A DNA stretch of 64,000 nucleotides from assembly GCA_024399065.1 (NCBI GenBank), contig JAKSIB010000013.1, positions 35,041-99,040 of the forward strand. Reading direction: 5' to 3'. A program made the translations under genes and the position numbers. Within the stretch, counting starts at the first letter, position 1; the number at the start of each line of letters is the position of its first letter. This document shows positions 19,143 through 27,814 of this stretch, piece by piece. The notes under the pieces are model-generated. The model was not told where the DNA came from and searched no databases. It saw nothing but the letters and a program-made list of their open reading frames with translations. The stretch comes from Fibrobacter sp. (GTDB lineage: Bacteria; Fibrobacterota; Fibrobacteria; Fibrobacterales; Fibrobacteraceae).

Positions 19143-20141
19143 TTACAGCTTGTCGTTAGAACCAAGAACGTCGACGATCTTGTGTTCGTACATCTTCTGC
19201 ATGTTTTCGCGAGCCGGCTTCAGGTACTGACGCGGGTCGAAGTGATCCGGGTGTTCGTTGAAGTACTTACGAACTGCAGCAGTCATAGCGAGACGAGAGT
19301 CGGAGTCGATGTTGATCTTGCAAACTGCAGACTTGGAAGCCTTGCGGAGCTGTTCTTCCGGAATACCAACTGCATCGGGGAGCTTACCGCCGTTTTCGTT
19401 GATGGTCTTAACTTCGTCCTGAGGAACGGAAGAAGAACCGTGGAGAACGATGGGGAAGCCCGGGAGTTCCTTTTCGATGGCTTCGAGAACGTCGAATGCC
19501 AGGGGAGGCGGAACCAGGATGCCGTCAGCGTTGCGAGTGCACTGTTCCGGCTTGAACTTGTAAGCACCGTGAGAAGTACCGATGGAGATTGCGAGAGAGT
19601 CGCAACCAGTACGGGTAGCGAAGTCAACAACTTCTTCCGGCTTGGTGTAGTGAGAAACTTCAGAAGCAACTTCGTCTTCAACACCGGCGAGAACACCGAG
19701 TTCAGCTTCGACGGTAACGTCGTGAGCGTGAGCGTATTCAACAACCTTCTTGGTGAGGGCGATGTTTTCTTCGTACGGGAGAGAAGAACCGTCGATCATA
19801 ACGGAAGAGAAGCCGTTGTCGATGCAGTCCTTGCACAGTTCGAAAGAGTCACCGTGGTCGAGGTGGAGAACGATCTGCGGATTTGCGCAGCCGAGTTCCT
19901 TGGCGTATTCAACAGCACCCTGAGCCATGTAGCGGAGGATGGTGCCGTTTGCATAGTTACGAGCACCCTTAGAAACCTGCATGATAACCGGAGACTTCTG
20001 CTTGACGGAAGCCTGAACGATAGCCTGCATCTGTTCCATGGTGTTGAAGTTGAAAGCCGGGATAGCGTAGCCACCAGCAACAGCCTTAGCAAACATTTCC
20101 TTGGTGTTGACCAAGCCGAGTTCCTTATAAGAAACTGCCAT
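19143..20141 (-). CDS. fba: Class II fructose-bisphosphate aldolase
   Basis: 332 residues from the ATG (MAVSYKELGLVNTKEMF) behind AGAGGTAAAAAA. The frame stays open for a further 1 kb upstream on this strand, but that part is antisense to the next gene and is not coding. Family landmarks are AIPAFNFNTMEQMQA and HLDHGDS (zinc His and catalytic Asp). YAHAHDVTVEAELGVLAG supplies the metal Glu, SIGTSHGAYKF a zinc His, and LHGSSSVP the last zinc His and phosphate loop. It splits fructose 1,6-bisphosphate into the two triose phosphates in glycolysis and the reverse in gluconeogenesis. It is a monocistronic unit with its own terminator. Confidence 0.95.
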   Translation of the reverse strand: MAVSYKELGLVNTKEMFAKAVAGGYAIPAFNFNTMEQMQAIVQASVKQKSPVIMQVSKGARNYANGTILRYMAQGAVEYAKELGCANPQIVLHLDHGDSFELCKDCIDNGFSSVMIDGSSLPYEENIALTKKVVEYAHAHDVTVEAELGVLAGVEDEVASEVSHYTKPEEVVDFATRTGCDSLAISIGTSHGAYKFKPEQCTRNADGILVPPPLAFDVLEAIEKELPGFPIVLHGSSSVPQDEVKTINENGGKLPDAVGIPEEQLRKASKSAVCKINIDSDSRLAMTAAVRKYFNEHPDHFDPRQYLKPARENMQKMYEHKIVDVLGSNDKL

Positions 20142-20357
20142 TTTTTTACCTCTTGTTTTTGTAATGGCGACTTGCGCCGCCGGTTTAAGAATTACGGGTT
20201 TGAATTTAGCAAAAATGCGCCCGTTTGGAAACGATAAACGGAAAAAATAAGTGTTTCGGGCACCTATTTTGGCTCGACCTGTAGCCTGCGTCAATTTTTT
20301 ACTTGATGTTGTTACAAATTTTGGATAAATTTCACAATGGTGTTGGACTGGAGTGTT

Positions 20358-21557
20358 ATGAAGAAAGCCCTTATTGTACCCATTTCTGCAATTTTCGCAC
20401 TGACTATGGCGGTCAGCGCCCAGGCAAAAGTGGAATATCACCTGAACAAGGTGGAAAATCCTTCCGAAGACGAACTGGATGCCTACAAGCGCATCTCTGC
20501 GGCCATGGATTCCGCGGTGTATATGTACAACAAGTACACCCACATGTCCAAACACATCGAAGTTTACTACAACACTGGCGTCCAGACTGCGGATGCCAGC
20601 TACAACGGCACCATGCGCTTTGGTGCGGGCCGAGCCTACATGAACGTACGTACCGCCATGCACGAAATGGGCCACACCATGGGCATGGGTACCACCAGCG
20701 AATACCGCGACATGCTTAAGGACGGCGTGTTCCAGGGTGAAACGGCCCAGGCCAAGCTGAAGGAATTGACCGGCGATCCTACCGCCGTGCTGAAGGGCGA
20801 TAGCCAGCATTTCTGGCCCTACGGCCTGAACTACGATTCCGAACTCCATTCTGAACAGGACTTGATTATCCACTGCCAGATTGTAGAAGCCATGTACCAG
20901 GACATCTTCAAGGAGAAGTTCTACATGACCGCCCGCGTCAAATCCCTGACCGACGGCAAGTGCATTGGTCGCACGTCGACAAACGGCCTGGAAATGATGG
21001 ACTGCTCCGGGGAAGAGACCGAGGCAAAGATTTGGAGCATCGGCGACAACCCGGTGACCTACCGTTTTGAATACGGAGACCGCGTGATTGATGTGCCCAA
21101 CGAATCCACTGCCGCAGGCGTTACCCTGGGAACTTACTCTTGGAACGCGGGCGCCCACCAGCGCTATGTTCTGGAAGAAGCCCCCGTGAATACGCCCAAC
21201 GCATTCTACCTGCAGAACTACAAGAGCAAGCTCTACATGCTGCCTTCTGGCAAGAACATTGTGCAGGACCAGCGTAGCCGTGACATCAATTCCGGCGTAT
21301 GGATTTTCGTGCAGGTGGCAGAAAACGGCGAAGGTGGGGTAGGCGACACTACTATTGCCGATACTACCGCCCGCGACACCACAGGCACAACAGTCGGCGA
21401 CACCACAGAATCCATCCGCAAGCTGGATCGCGTCAAGGCCCGTCTGTTGGCTCCGAACCCCCAGCAGTTCGACCTGAAGGGCCGCGCCCTGGGACGAGAA
21501 CGCGCCCTTAACGCTAGCCGCCGTCAGATCAAGTACATCAAGATTTTCGAAAAATAA
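20358..21557 (+). CDS. Secreted HExxH metalloprotease-like protein with ricin-like domain and sorting tail
   Basis: 399 residues from the ATG at 20358 (MKKALIVPIS), which has GGAG six bases upstream; an ATG 21 bases earlier lacks a site. A signal peptide is followed by a domain with HEMGHTMGMGTTSEY, a zinc-binding HExxH plus downstream Gly/Glu region. From about residue 195 an RICIN-like sugar-binding pattern appears (ARVKSLTDGKCIG...YFLQN-type repeats). A Thr/Asp-rich linker (DTTIADTTARDTT...) follows, and a short C-terminal tail FDLKGRALGRE...IKIFEK. This tail also ends the proteins at 32245 and 37319. It probably acts on the cell surface or in the medium; the substrate is unknown. Confidence 0.7.
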   Translation: MKKALIVPISAIFALTMAVSAQAKVEYHLNKVENPSEDELDAYKRISAAMDSAVYMYNKYTHMSKHIEVYYNTGVQTADASYNGTMRFGAGRAYMNVRTAMHEMGHTMGMGTTSEYRDMLKDGVFQGETAQAKLKELTGDPTAVLKGDSQHFWPYGLNYDSELHSEQDLIIHCQIVEAMYQDIFKEKFYMTARVKSLTDGKCIGRTSTNGLEMMDCSGEETEAKIWSIGDNPVTYRFEYGDRVIDVPNESTAAGVTLGTYSWNAGAHQRYVLEEAPVNTPNAFYLQNYKSKLYMLPSGKNIVQDQRSRDINSGVWIFVQVAENGEGGVGDTTIADTTARDTTGTTVGDTTESIRKLDRVKARLLAPNPQQFDLKGRALGRERALNASRRQIKYIKIFEK

Positions 21558-21600
21558 CCGCGAGCAAAAAAATCTGCGAAAAGCCTACCTTCAAAAAATT

Positions 21601-21636
21601 AAAGCCCGTGCAGTGAGCGCGGGCTTTTGTTTTTTA
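21601..21636 (+). terminator. Intrinsic terminator of the metalloprotease-like gene
   Basis: AAAGCCCGTGC / GCGCGGGCTTT stem followed by a T-rich run. Confidence 0.85.
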
Positions 21637-21669
21637 TGTAGAGGGACGTCGCGATAAATCCAGAGTCAA

Positions 21670-22029
21670 TTACTTCGTAGTCAAATTCAGAGAATCCAGA
21701 GCTTCGCCAGCAAGAGCTACACAGCGGTTGCAGGGAATAATGGCGTTGGGGCGAATCTCACGGCAAAGGGTACAGCCTTGCGCTCCCTTCTTGAAAAATT
21801 CAGCCAACTCCTCGGCGTGTTCTGGTTCCAGCAGTTTCGCTGCATGCAATGCGCCGCAGGTTCCGTCCGGAGAACGGCCGCCACAGTAGGCTTTCATTTC
21901 TTCTGCCAAGGCAAGCGCCTCTTCATCGGACTTTCCTTTGGCACGCCAATAGCCATAAGCCAGGGACACTGCACAACGACCGTGGTTCAGGTGGTAATCC
22001 TTTGCGATGTCGGAAATCTTTTCAGCCAT
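21670..22029 (-). CDS. C_GCAxxG_C_C family putative redox protein
   Basis: 119 residues starting after GAGGTTTTCAT. The cysteine pattern matches the C_GCAxxG_C_C family: GRCAVSLAYGY near the start, YCGGRSPDGTCGALHAAKLL in the middle and CTLCREI...CNRCVALAG near the end. The family is thought to be redox-active or metal-binding, but no reaction is established. No redox partner is adjacent. It is transcribed alone toward the terminator of the metalloprotease-like gene. Confidence 0.75.
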   Translation of the reverse strand: MAEKISDIAKDYHLNHGRCAVSLAYGYWRAKGKSDEEALALAEEMKAYCGGRSPDGTCGALHAAKLLEPEHAEELAEFFKKGAQGCTLCREIRPNAIIPCNRCVALAGEALDSLNLTTK

Positions 22030-22132
22030 ATGAAAACCTCAAAGAGGAATGTAGCAAAAACCTGAGAGGCGCGCCGCACCTACGAATGCGTCCCTCGGAA
22101 CCTATAACGAATTCACACATCCTATAAATGTG

Positions 22133-22162
22133 AAAAAGACCCCTCAAGTGAGGAGTCTTTTT
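22133..22162 (-). terminator. Intrinsic terminator of the tRNA-Val/tRNA-Asp unit
   Basis: AAAAAGACCCCTCA / TGAGGAGTCTTTTT stem directly 3' of tRNA-Asp on the minus strand. Confidence 0.85.
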
Positions 22163-22164
22163 CG

Positions 22165-22240
22165 CGGGATAGACGAGGCTTGAACTCGCAACCTCCGGCG
22201 TGACAGGCCGGTGCTCTAACCAAAATTGAGCTACCACCCC
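22165..22240 (-). tRNA. tRNA-Asp (GTC), second copy
   Basis: Identical over all 76 bases to the tRNA at 6627-6702. It lies 25 bases downstream of tRNA-Val on the same strand, so the two are probably processed from one transcript. Confidence 0.95.
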
Positions 22241-22265
22241 AAAACGTTTCCGTTTTATTTGGTAG

Positions 22266-22340
22266 TGGGCGATAACGGATTCGAACCGCTGACATTCTGC
22301 TTGTAAGGCAGACGCTCTGAACCAGCTGAGCTAATCGCCC
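22266..22340 (-). tRNA. tRNA-Val (TAC)
   Basis: 75-base cloverleaf with acceptor GGGCGAT / ATCGCCC and an A discriminator. The anticodon loop is CTTACAA (anticodon TAC) and the T-loop TTCGAAT. CCA is not encoded. Confidence 0.95.
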
Positions 22341-22348
22341 GAATGGGT

Positions 22349-22537
22349 TTACTTATCGTCTTTCTTGCCCTTCCAGAGAATTCCAAGAGGAATGATCACC
22401 AGGTAGGCGAGGCAGAGAATAAGAGGTGCAACCGTGAGAGAAACCGGATTATCAGCAGGGCCTGTTGCCAGGCAGAGGAAACCGATAACGAGGAGCAGGA
22501 CACCGACTGCAATCAAAACGAGATTGTTCTTTTTCAT
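22349..22537 (-). CDS. Small two-helix membrane protein, DUF3098-like
   Basis: 62 residues starting after AAGGTAACTG. Two hydrophobic helices (LVLIAVGVLLLVIGFLCLATG and LTVAPLILCLAYLVIIPLGIL) are separated by a short PADNPVS loop, with a basic tail. The layout resembles the DUF3098 family found in Bacteroidota. Function is unknown. It is probably co-transcribed with the downstream tRNAs, which begin 9 bases after its stop. Confidence 0.65.
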   Translation of the reverse strand: MKKNNLVLIAVGVLLLVIGFLCLATGPADNPVSLTVAPLILCLAYLVIIPLGILWKGKKDDK

Positions 22538-22637
22538 CAGTTACCTTAACCTGTTCTCAAGATTACGAAGCCAAATATACAAAGATTTAGACCTTTGTCA
22601 AGGGAAAAACGGGAATTTTTCATAAAAAATCCCAATT

Positions 22638-24926
22638 TTATTTCTGTCCGGGGTACTTCACGCGTGTATGGTACGTTCCATCCAAGCTATCCAGGAAGGC
22701 TTTTTCCAGCTTGAACAAATCCTTCACGGAAAGATTACTTTCATTGAACTGACCTTCCATGAAGCGGCCCTCGATGGTCTTGTGGATCATGGCGGCAAGA
22801 GCTTCCGGGCTAGTATCGGTCATGGAGCGGCTGGTGGCTTCAATGATATCAGCCAGCATCAAAATTGCAGTTTCCTTGCTCTGGGGCTTCGGACCCTTGT
22901 AGCTGTAATCTTCAATCTTGACTTCAGTACCCTTTTCTGCAGCAAGTTCCTTAGCCTTATGGTAGAAGAACTTGATTTCAGAAGAGCCGTGATGTTCACG
23001 GATACCTGCGGCCACCATATCAGGAATGTTGTATTCCTGAGCCAGGAGGGCACCCTGTTCCACGTGGCCAACAATAATCTTTACGGACTGAGCCGGGTCA
23101 AGGGAATCGTGGGGGTTCACGCCCTGCTTCTGGTTTTCAGTAAAGTATTCCGGGCGCATGGTTTTACCAAGGTCGTGGTACAGAGCCATGACACGGACCA
23201 GGAGGGAGTTCGCACCGATACTGTCGGCCACCTTTTCTGCCAAGTTGGAAACCTGGATGCTGTGGTGGAAAGTACCCGGGGCGTATTCGGAAATTCGCTT
23301 GAGGGCCGGACGGTTGAAGTCGGACATTTCCATGAGAGTAAGCACAGTGGTAATGCCGAACACGCGTTCTGCCAAGTGGACCAGAAGCACGGAAGCCAAG
23401 GCGGAGCACACGATGATGTTAGCGCTACCCACGATGACGTTCTGGTAGAAAGCTTCGAAGGAGAGACGGTTACGGAGCAGGAACATGATGGCGATAGCCG
23501 CAGCCATGGCACCAACGCCTGCGATAATACTCCACACAAACTGAACGCGGTAACGCATTCTAATCAAAGGCAACATGGCAACGCAAGTGATGGCAATTGC
23601 AAAAATAGTTGCGGCAAGGTCGTAGCCGTTCAAGAGGCCGAAAATGAATGCGGAGAAGATGGTAAAGCCGAGACCAAAGCGGTGGTCGAAAAGAACCGTT
23701 GCAGTCACCGGGGCGAGGGCAAAGGGATACAGCCACATGAATTCAAAGTTCTCCGGCAGCACCGGAATGTCAACGGAGTTCAAGCTTCCGGAGAAGTTGT
23801 GCATAACCCAGAAGGCCACCAGCTGCAGCAAGGTAAGGGCAATAACGCTCCAGAGCTGACGAGGAGTCTTGAACAAACGATTGGACGGAGTAACGAAAAT
23901 AAAGAGGAAGAAGAAGGTGATGATGATGACCAAAACCAAAGCGTTACCGTAGACAGCGGTGAACTTCCTGGAGTTTTCTTCCTTCTGCTGGGCACGCTGC
24001 AAGGCGTCCAGCTTTTCAAGAATGTCCTTGGTGATGGGGGAGCCCTGGGCCACGATTTCCATACCGCGGGGCACCATACCCTTGATGAGGGTCACCTTCT
24101 GGCGAGCTTCCTGACGGCTTGCATCGGTTTCCTTTTCCAGATAGAAAACGTTAGGAAGCATGAACACGAACAAAGTTTCGTAGAAGGAGCTGAGCAGGCC
24201 CTGATCGTTGGGGAAGCTCATCTGCAACTGGGCGAATGCTTCGTCGATGCGGCGACGGAGGGGTTGGATACCACCGGCTTCCACAGAGGACTTTTCGTTA
24301 TCCTTGAGGAGGGTGATGGTGGGCTTTGTATAGACGATATACTTGAAGTCGTCCTGAAGCTTGTAGTTGTCGCGGTAGAGCTGTGCTGCGGTTTCGGAGG
24401 TTGCGATGAAGGTATTGGACACACCCTTCTGCAAAGCCTGGTTGAACACAGAAAGCAGGGAGTCGCGAGCCTTGGCATTCACGCTCAAAGGCTTGATAGC
24501 GGAAGTAGAAATACGCTGCTTCAGCACATCGTACACGCGGCTAGCCTGGATCACCTTGACCTGAACGGAGGAGTCACCACCTTCAAGTGCACTGGCCTGG
24601 TTGATCTGGTTCTGCAAAGAACCATACTGACCCACCTTGTGGAGGAAGGTCTTCAAATCATCATAAATACGCTTGGTCTCATCGCTATTGAATTCGAAAA
24701 TAGCGTTCACCTTGTCGGCGGCGCGATTGCGTTCCGTTTCAATTTCCTGTTCGGACTTGGGAACTTCGAAATTGATGGGTGCCACGATGGTGCGGGAGCT
24801 AGCCTGACCAAGATGGGGACGTTCCGCCTGAAGGGCGATGTTCTTGTCTGGGAAAAGGAAGAGGGCGGCAATGACAACAATCGCCCAACCAATGATGAGA
24901 TGAAGTTTCTTCTGCTTCTTCTTCAT
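22638..24926 (-). CDS. pgpH: 7TM-HD cyclic di-AMP phosphodiesterase (PgpH family)
   Basis: 762 residues. An N-terminal membrane helix is followed by a large extracytoplasmic region (7TMR-HDED type) and seven hydrophobic helices between about 320 and 520. A cytoplasmic HD domain follows, with [40 protein letters not shown] and [17 protein letters not shown]. PgpH proteins hydrolyse cyclic di-AMP. The gene lies one base after phoH, the order seen in many bacteria (phoH-pgpH-ybeY). No ybeY follows here; the next genes are the small membrane protein and the tRNAs. Confidence 0.92.
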   Translation of the reverse strand: MKKKQKKLHLIIGWAIVVIAALFLFPDKNIALQAERPHLGQASSRTIVAPINFEVPKSEQEIETERNRAADKVNAIFEFNSDETKRIYDDLKTFLHKVGQYGSLQNQINQASALEGGDSSVQVKVIQASRVYDVLKQRISTSAIKPLSVNAKARDSLLSVFNQALQKGVSNTFIATSETAAQLYRDNYKLQDDFKYIVYTKPTITLLKDNEKSSVEAGGIQPLRRRIDEAFAQLQMSFPNDQGLLSSFYETLFVFMLPNVFYLEKETDASRQEARQKVTLIKGMVPRGMEIVAQGSPITKDILEKLDALQRAQQKEENSRKFTAVYGNALVLVIIITFFFLFIFVTPSNRLFKTPRQLWSVIALTLLQLVAFWVMHNFSGSLNSVDIPVLPENFEFMWLYPFALAPVTATVLFDHRFGLGFTIFSAFIFGLLNGYDLAATIFAIAITCVAMLPLIRMRYRVQFVWSIIAGVGAMAAAIAIMFLLRNRLSFEAFYQNVIVGSANIIVCSALASVLLVHLAERVFGITTVLTLMEMSDFNRPALKRISEYAPGTFHHSIQVSNLAEKVADSIGANSLLVRVMALYHDLGKTMRPEYFTENQKQGVNPHDSLDPAQSVKIIVGHVEQGALLAQEYNIPDMVAAGIREHHGSSEIKFFYHKAKELAAEKGTEVKIEDYSYKGPKPQSKETAILMLADIIEATSRSMTDTSPEALAAMIHKTIEGRFMEGQFNESNLSVKDLFKLEKAFLDSLDGTYHTRVKYPGQK

Positions 24927-24927
24927 A

Positions 24928-25875
24928 CTACTTGTCCTTTTGTTCGTAAGCTTGCAAAATGTCCTTGACCAGGTGATGGCGCAGGACGTCGGTGGCGGTA
25001 AAGTCCACCTGGGCGATTCCAGGAATGCCCTTTAAAATTTTCATGGCATGAACCAGGCCGGATTTCTGGCCCTTGGCCAAGTCCACCTGGGTGGCGTCGC
25101 CGGTAATGATTGCCTTGCTGTGGGGGCCGAGGCGTGTGAGGAACATCTTCATCTGTTCCGGCGTAGTATTCTGGGCTTCATCCAGAATGATGAAGGCTCG
25201 CTTCAGAGTACGACCGCGCATGTAGGCCAAGGGGGCCACTTCGATGGCGCCCGCTTCCTCGTAACGGCGGAGCTTTTCAGTAGGCAGCAATTCTGCAAGG
25301 CTGTCGTGAATGGGGCGGAGGTAAGGAGCGATCTTCTCCTTCAGGTCGCCAGGCAGGTAGCCTAATGATTCGCCAGCTTCCACTGCCGGACGGACCAGGC
25401 AAATACGTTCCGCCTCATGACGTTCCAGGCTTGCAACAGCCAGAGTAACCGCAAGAAATGTCTTGCCGGTTCCTGCAGGGCCCTTGGCAAAGATCACGTC
25501 GTTACGTTCGACGGCGTTCACCAGCTCGGCCTGGGCCTGAGTCTTTGCGAAAACGGAAACACCAAAACGGTTCCTGAAGACAGGGGTGCCGGGAATGCAT
25601 CCGCCGAGGTCTTCAACCTCGACCGGACCCAGCAGTCGTTCCACCTGTCTGGAGGTAAGAACTTCACCGTTCTTGGCAGCCATTTTCAACTGGTCGAGTA
25701 CAGCAAAAACACCCGCTATGTCGCCATTTTCCTTGGCCACGATGGTAAGGCCTGGCAAGCGGGTTTGTATTTGAACACAAAAACGGCTCTCCAGCAAGCG
25801 GAAAACCGTTTCGTTCTCACCTGAAATTGTTCGTTTCAGGTCATCTGATAAAGAATAGCGCTGTATCTCGCTCAT
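24928..25875 (-). CDS. phoH: PhoH-like ATPase
   Basis: 315 residues. The N-terminal quarter is a small alpha/beta (KH-like) region and the rest is the PhoH P-loop ATPase: Walker [59 protein letters not shown] (Walker B) and [20 protein letters not shown]. PhoH/YbeZ proteins are cytoplasmic ATPases linked to RNA handling and ribosome maturation, often with YbeY. It sits between a lipoprotein gene and pgpH with nearly no spacing, so the three form one operon. Confidence 0.93.
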   Translation of the reverse strand: MSEIQRYSLSDDLKRTISGENETVFRLLESRFCVQIQTRLPGLTIVAKENGDIAGVFAVLDQLKMAAKNGEVLTSRQVERLLGPVEVEDLGGCIPGTPVFRNRFGVSVFAKTQAQAELVNAVERNDVIFAKGPAGTGKTFLAVTLAVASLERHEAERICLVRPAVEAGESLGYLPGDLKEKIAPYLRPIHDSLAELLPTEKLRRYEEAGAIEVAPLAYMRGRTLKRAFIILDEAQNTTPEQMKMFLTRLGPHSKAIITGDATQVDLAKGQKSGLVHAMKILKGIPGIAQVDFTATDVLRHHLVKDILQAYEQKDK

Positions 25876-25884
25876 TCAATCCAA

Positions 25885-26208
25885 TTACTGTGCGTCTTCT
25901 TCTGCAGCAGGTGCAGTAGACATACCCAGCTTGTTCTTGGCGTCGAAGATTTCCTTACGGAGCTTGTGGTTATCTTCATTGATAGCGGTAGCTTCCTGTT
26001 CAGCCTTCTTCAACTTATTTTCGTCGATGACTTCCTTCGGGGCTTCCTTCTTCTTCTTGGCCTTTACGCCATCAGCGGTTGCTGCCGGGGAATCATCATC
26101 ATCATATGCTGCATCGTCAGAATCGCCGTTAGAACCACCAGCGCAAGCAGTAAACATAGCAACGGTCATAGTTGCAACAATCAATTTCCAATTCTTAAAA
26201 AGAGACAT
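25885..26208 (-). CDS. Small lipoprotein with acidic and coiled-coil segments
   Basis: 107 residues from the ATG at 26208 (MSLFKNWKLIVATMTVAMFTACAGG), which has GGAG nine bases upstream. The signal sequence ends in a lipobox (FTAC). The mature part has an Asp-rich stretch (DDAAYDDDD), a Lys/Glu-rich segment and a short heptad-like helix (KKAEQEATAINEDNHKLRKEIFDAKNKL). It is probably anchored to a membrane in the envelope. The family is not recognised. It is the first gene of the phoH-pgpH operon. Confidence 0.7.
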   Translation of the reverse strand: MSLFKNWKLIVATMTVAMFTACAGGSNGDSDDAAYDDDDSPAATADGVKAKKKKEAPKEVIDENKLKKAEQEATAINEDNHKLRKEIFDAKNKLGMSTAPAAEEDAQ

Positions 26209-26350
26209 TAGTTCAGGCTCCATTTTAGTCTGTGATGGCTAAAATGTATATAAATAATTCTAAAAAGAATTGTAAAAAAGGAAAAATTATCAGCGAAATT
26301 CGCCTTTTTTTAGATATTTTAGGCTTTGGATGTGTTTAAAGAGGTCTAAA

Positions 26351-27712
26351 ATGACTGCAAGCGCCTATTCGCAAGTTTTTATTTCGTCTAAAGAGTACAA
26401 TAGCAAGAATATTTATAGCGCCCGCCGCAAGGCTTTTATGAAAAAACTGGACTCCATCTGCCTCGTGGCAGGGATGCCCATTGACCCAGGTTCCGAGGAA
26501 GCATTCGTGCAGACCTGGAACAAGATGATCCAGGAACCCGCCTTTTTGTACCTCACCGGAATCAACCAGGCCGGCTGCTATTTGCTCCTGAACCCCAAGA
26601 CCATGGAAGAAACCCTTTTTGTACCCCGTAAGAACCCCTTCAAGGAATTCTGGAACGGAAAGCGCCTCGGCTATCTGGATGGAGATAATGAAGTGGCCCA
26701 TATTACGGGAATCAAGGACGTTCGACCGGTCGACGAAATCTGGGAAACCGTCCAGGACATTGCTGCGAAATTGGCTAAGAGAACTCCCGACGAACGTCAT
26801 ATTTACGCCTACTACTTCGAGAAGTTCAAGGAAGACCACAACGATCATTTCAAGAACCAGCTCCAGCGTGCCATCAAGGGCTCCGGAGTCAAGATCCGCT
26901 CGGCAGCAGACATTCACTGGAAACTGCGCCTGCCTCTGGAAAAGCAGCGCATCCAGGACGCGGAAAAGGCCCAGGACATTACCGACAAGGCCTTCCGCAC
27001 TGTTCTTGCCAACATGTCGCAGTTGAAAAACGAACGCCAGCTGGGCCTCCTTCTGGACTATGAAATGCAGAAGAACAGCGACGGCGACCTGGCGTTCCCG
27101 ACCATCGTTGCGGGCGGCGCAAACGCCTGCTGCCTCCACTACGTCAAGAAGGACGAGCCTTTGAAGGCGGGGGAGCTTGTGCTCCTGGATTTCGGCATCC
27201 GCTGGAACAGTCTCCACAGCGACATTTCAAGAACCATTCCCGTAGGCGGCAAGTTCAATCCCCTGCAGAAGATGTTGTACGAAATCGTACTGGATTCCCA
27301 AGCAGAATACCAGAAGTTCGTCAAGCCCGGCGTTTCTCTCCGTGAAATCGGCATGGTGCCCTGGGAATTTATTATGAAGGCCCTGGACGAACGCCTAGTG
27401 AAGGGAGCCAAGGGCAAGTTCAAGCTGCTTTATGATGTGCGCCCCCATGGTGTGAGCCATTTCATTGGCGAGCAGATTCATGAAGGTGATCCGGGCAGCC
27501 GCTCCCTGGACGTTGTGCTGGAACCGGGCATGCTCATTTCCTGCGAGCCGGGCCTGTACGGCGATTTCGAGGCCACCATCAACGGCAAGCATTACAAGGA
27601 AAAGATCGGTATCCGCGTAGAAGACGACCTGCTCATTACCAAAAGCGGCTTCCGTAACATTTCTGTAAGCATTCCAAAGACCGTAAAGGACCTGGAATCA
27701 CTTATTAAATAG
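26351..27712 (+). CDS. M24 metallopeptidase, Xaa-Pro aminopeptidase type
   Basis: 453 residues from the ATG at 26351, after AGAGGTCTAAA; an upstream ATG-like frame extension lacks a site. The N-terminal creatinase-like domain (FLYLTGINQAGCYLLLNP) is followed by a pita-bread catalytic domain. All five metal ligands are visible: Asp and Asp in LLDFGIRWNSLHSDISRT, His in HGVSHFIGEQ, Glu in CEPGLYG and Glu in GIRVEDD. The enzyme removes an N-terminal residue before proline from peptides in the cytoplasm. It is a single gene with a hairpin terminator downstream. Confidence 0.9.
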   Translation: MTASAYSQVFISSKEYNSKNIYSARRKAFMKKLDSICLVAGMPIDPGSEEAFVQTWNKMIQEPAFLYLTGINQAGCYLLLNPKTMEETLFVPRKNPFKEFWNGKRLGYLDGDNEVAHITGIKDVRPVDEIWETVQDIAAKLAKRTPDERHIYAYYFEKFKEDHNDHFKNQLQRAIKGSGVKIRSAADIHWKLRLPLEKQRIQDAEKAQDITDKAFRTVLANMSQLKNERQLGLLLDYEMQKNSDGDLAFPTIVAGGANACCLHYVKKDEPLKAGELVLLDFGIRWNSLHSDISRTIPVGGKFNPLQKMLYEIVLDSQAEYQKFVKPGVSLREIGMVPWEFIMKALDERLVKGAKGKFKLLYDVRPHGVSHFIGEQIHEGDPGSRSLDVVLEPGMLISCEPGLYGDFEATINGKHYKEKIGIRVEDDLLITKSGFRNISVSIPKTVKDLESLIK

Positions 27713-27720
27713 ACTTTGAG

Positions 27721-27747
27721 AGCCCTTCCTAGAACATAGGGGGGCTT
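27721..27747 (+). terminator. Intrinsic terminator of the M24 peptidase
   Basis: AGCCCTTCCTA / TAGGGGGGCTTT stem, then TAATT; the T-run is weak. Confidence 0.55.
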
Positions 27748-27814
27748 TAATTCTAGATTGTAGAACTATAAAATTGTTTGGGTAAACAAGAGGGATAATT
27801 AAAAAGGATAACTT

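Noticed and set aside
20142..21158. Upstream in-frame extension of fba giving a 671-residue protein
   Set aside because: The extension is antisense to the secreted metalloprotease-like gene, while a normal start with a ribosome site gives a full-length aldolase.
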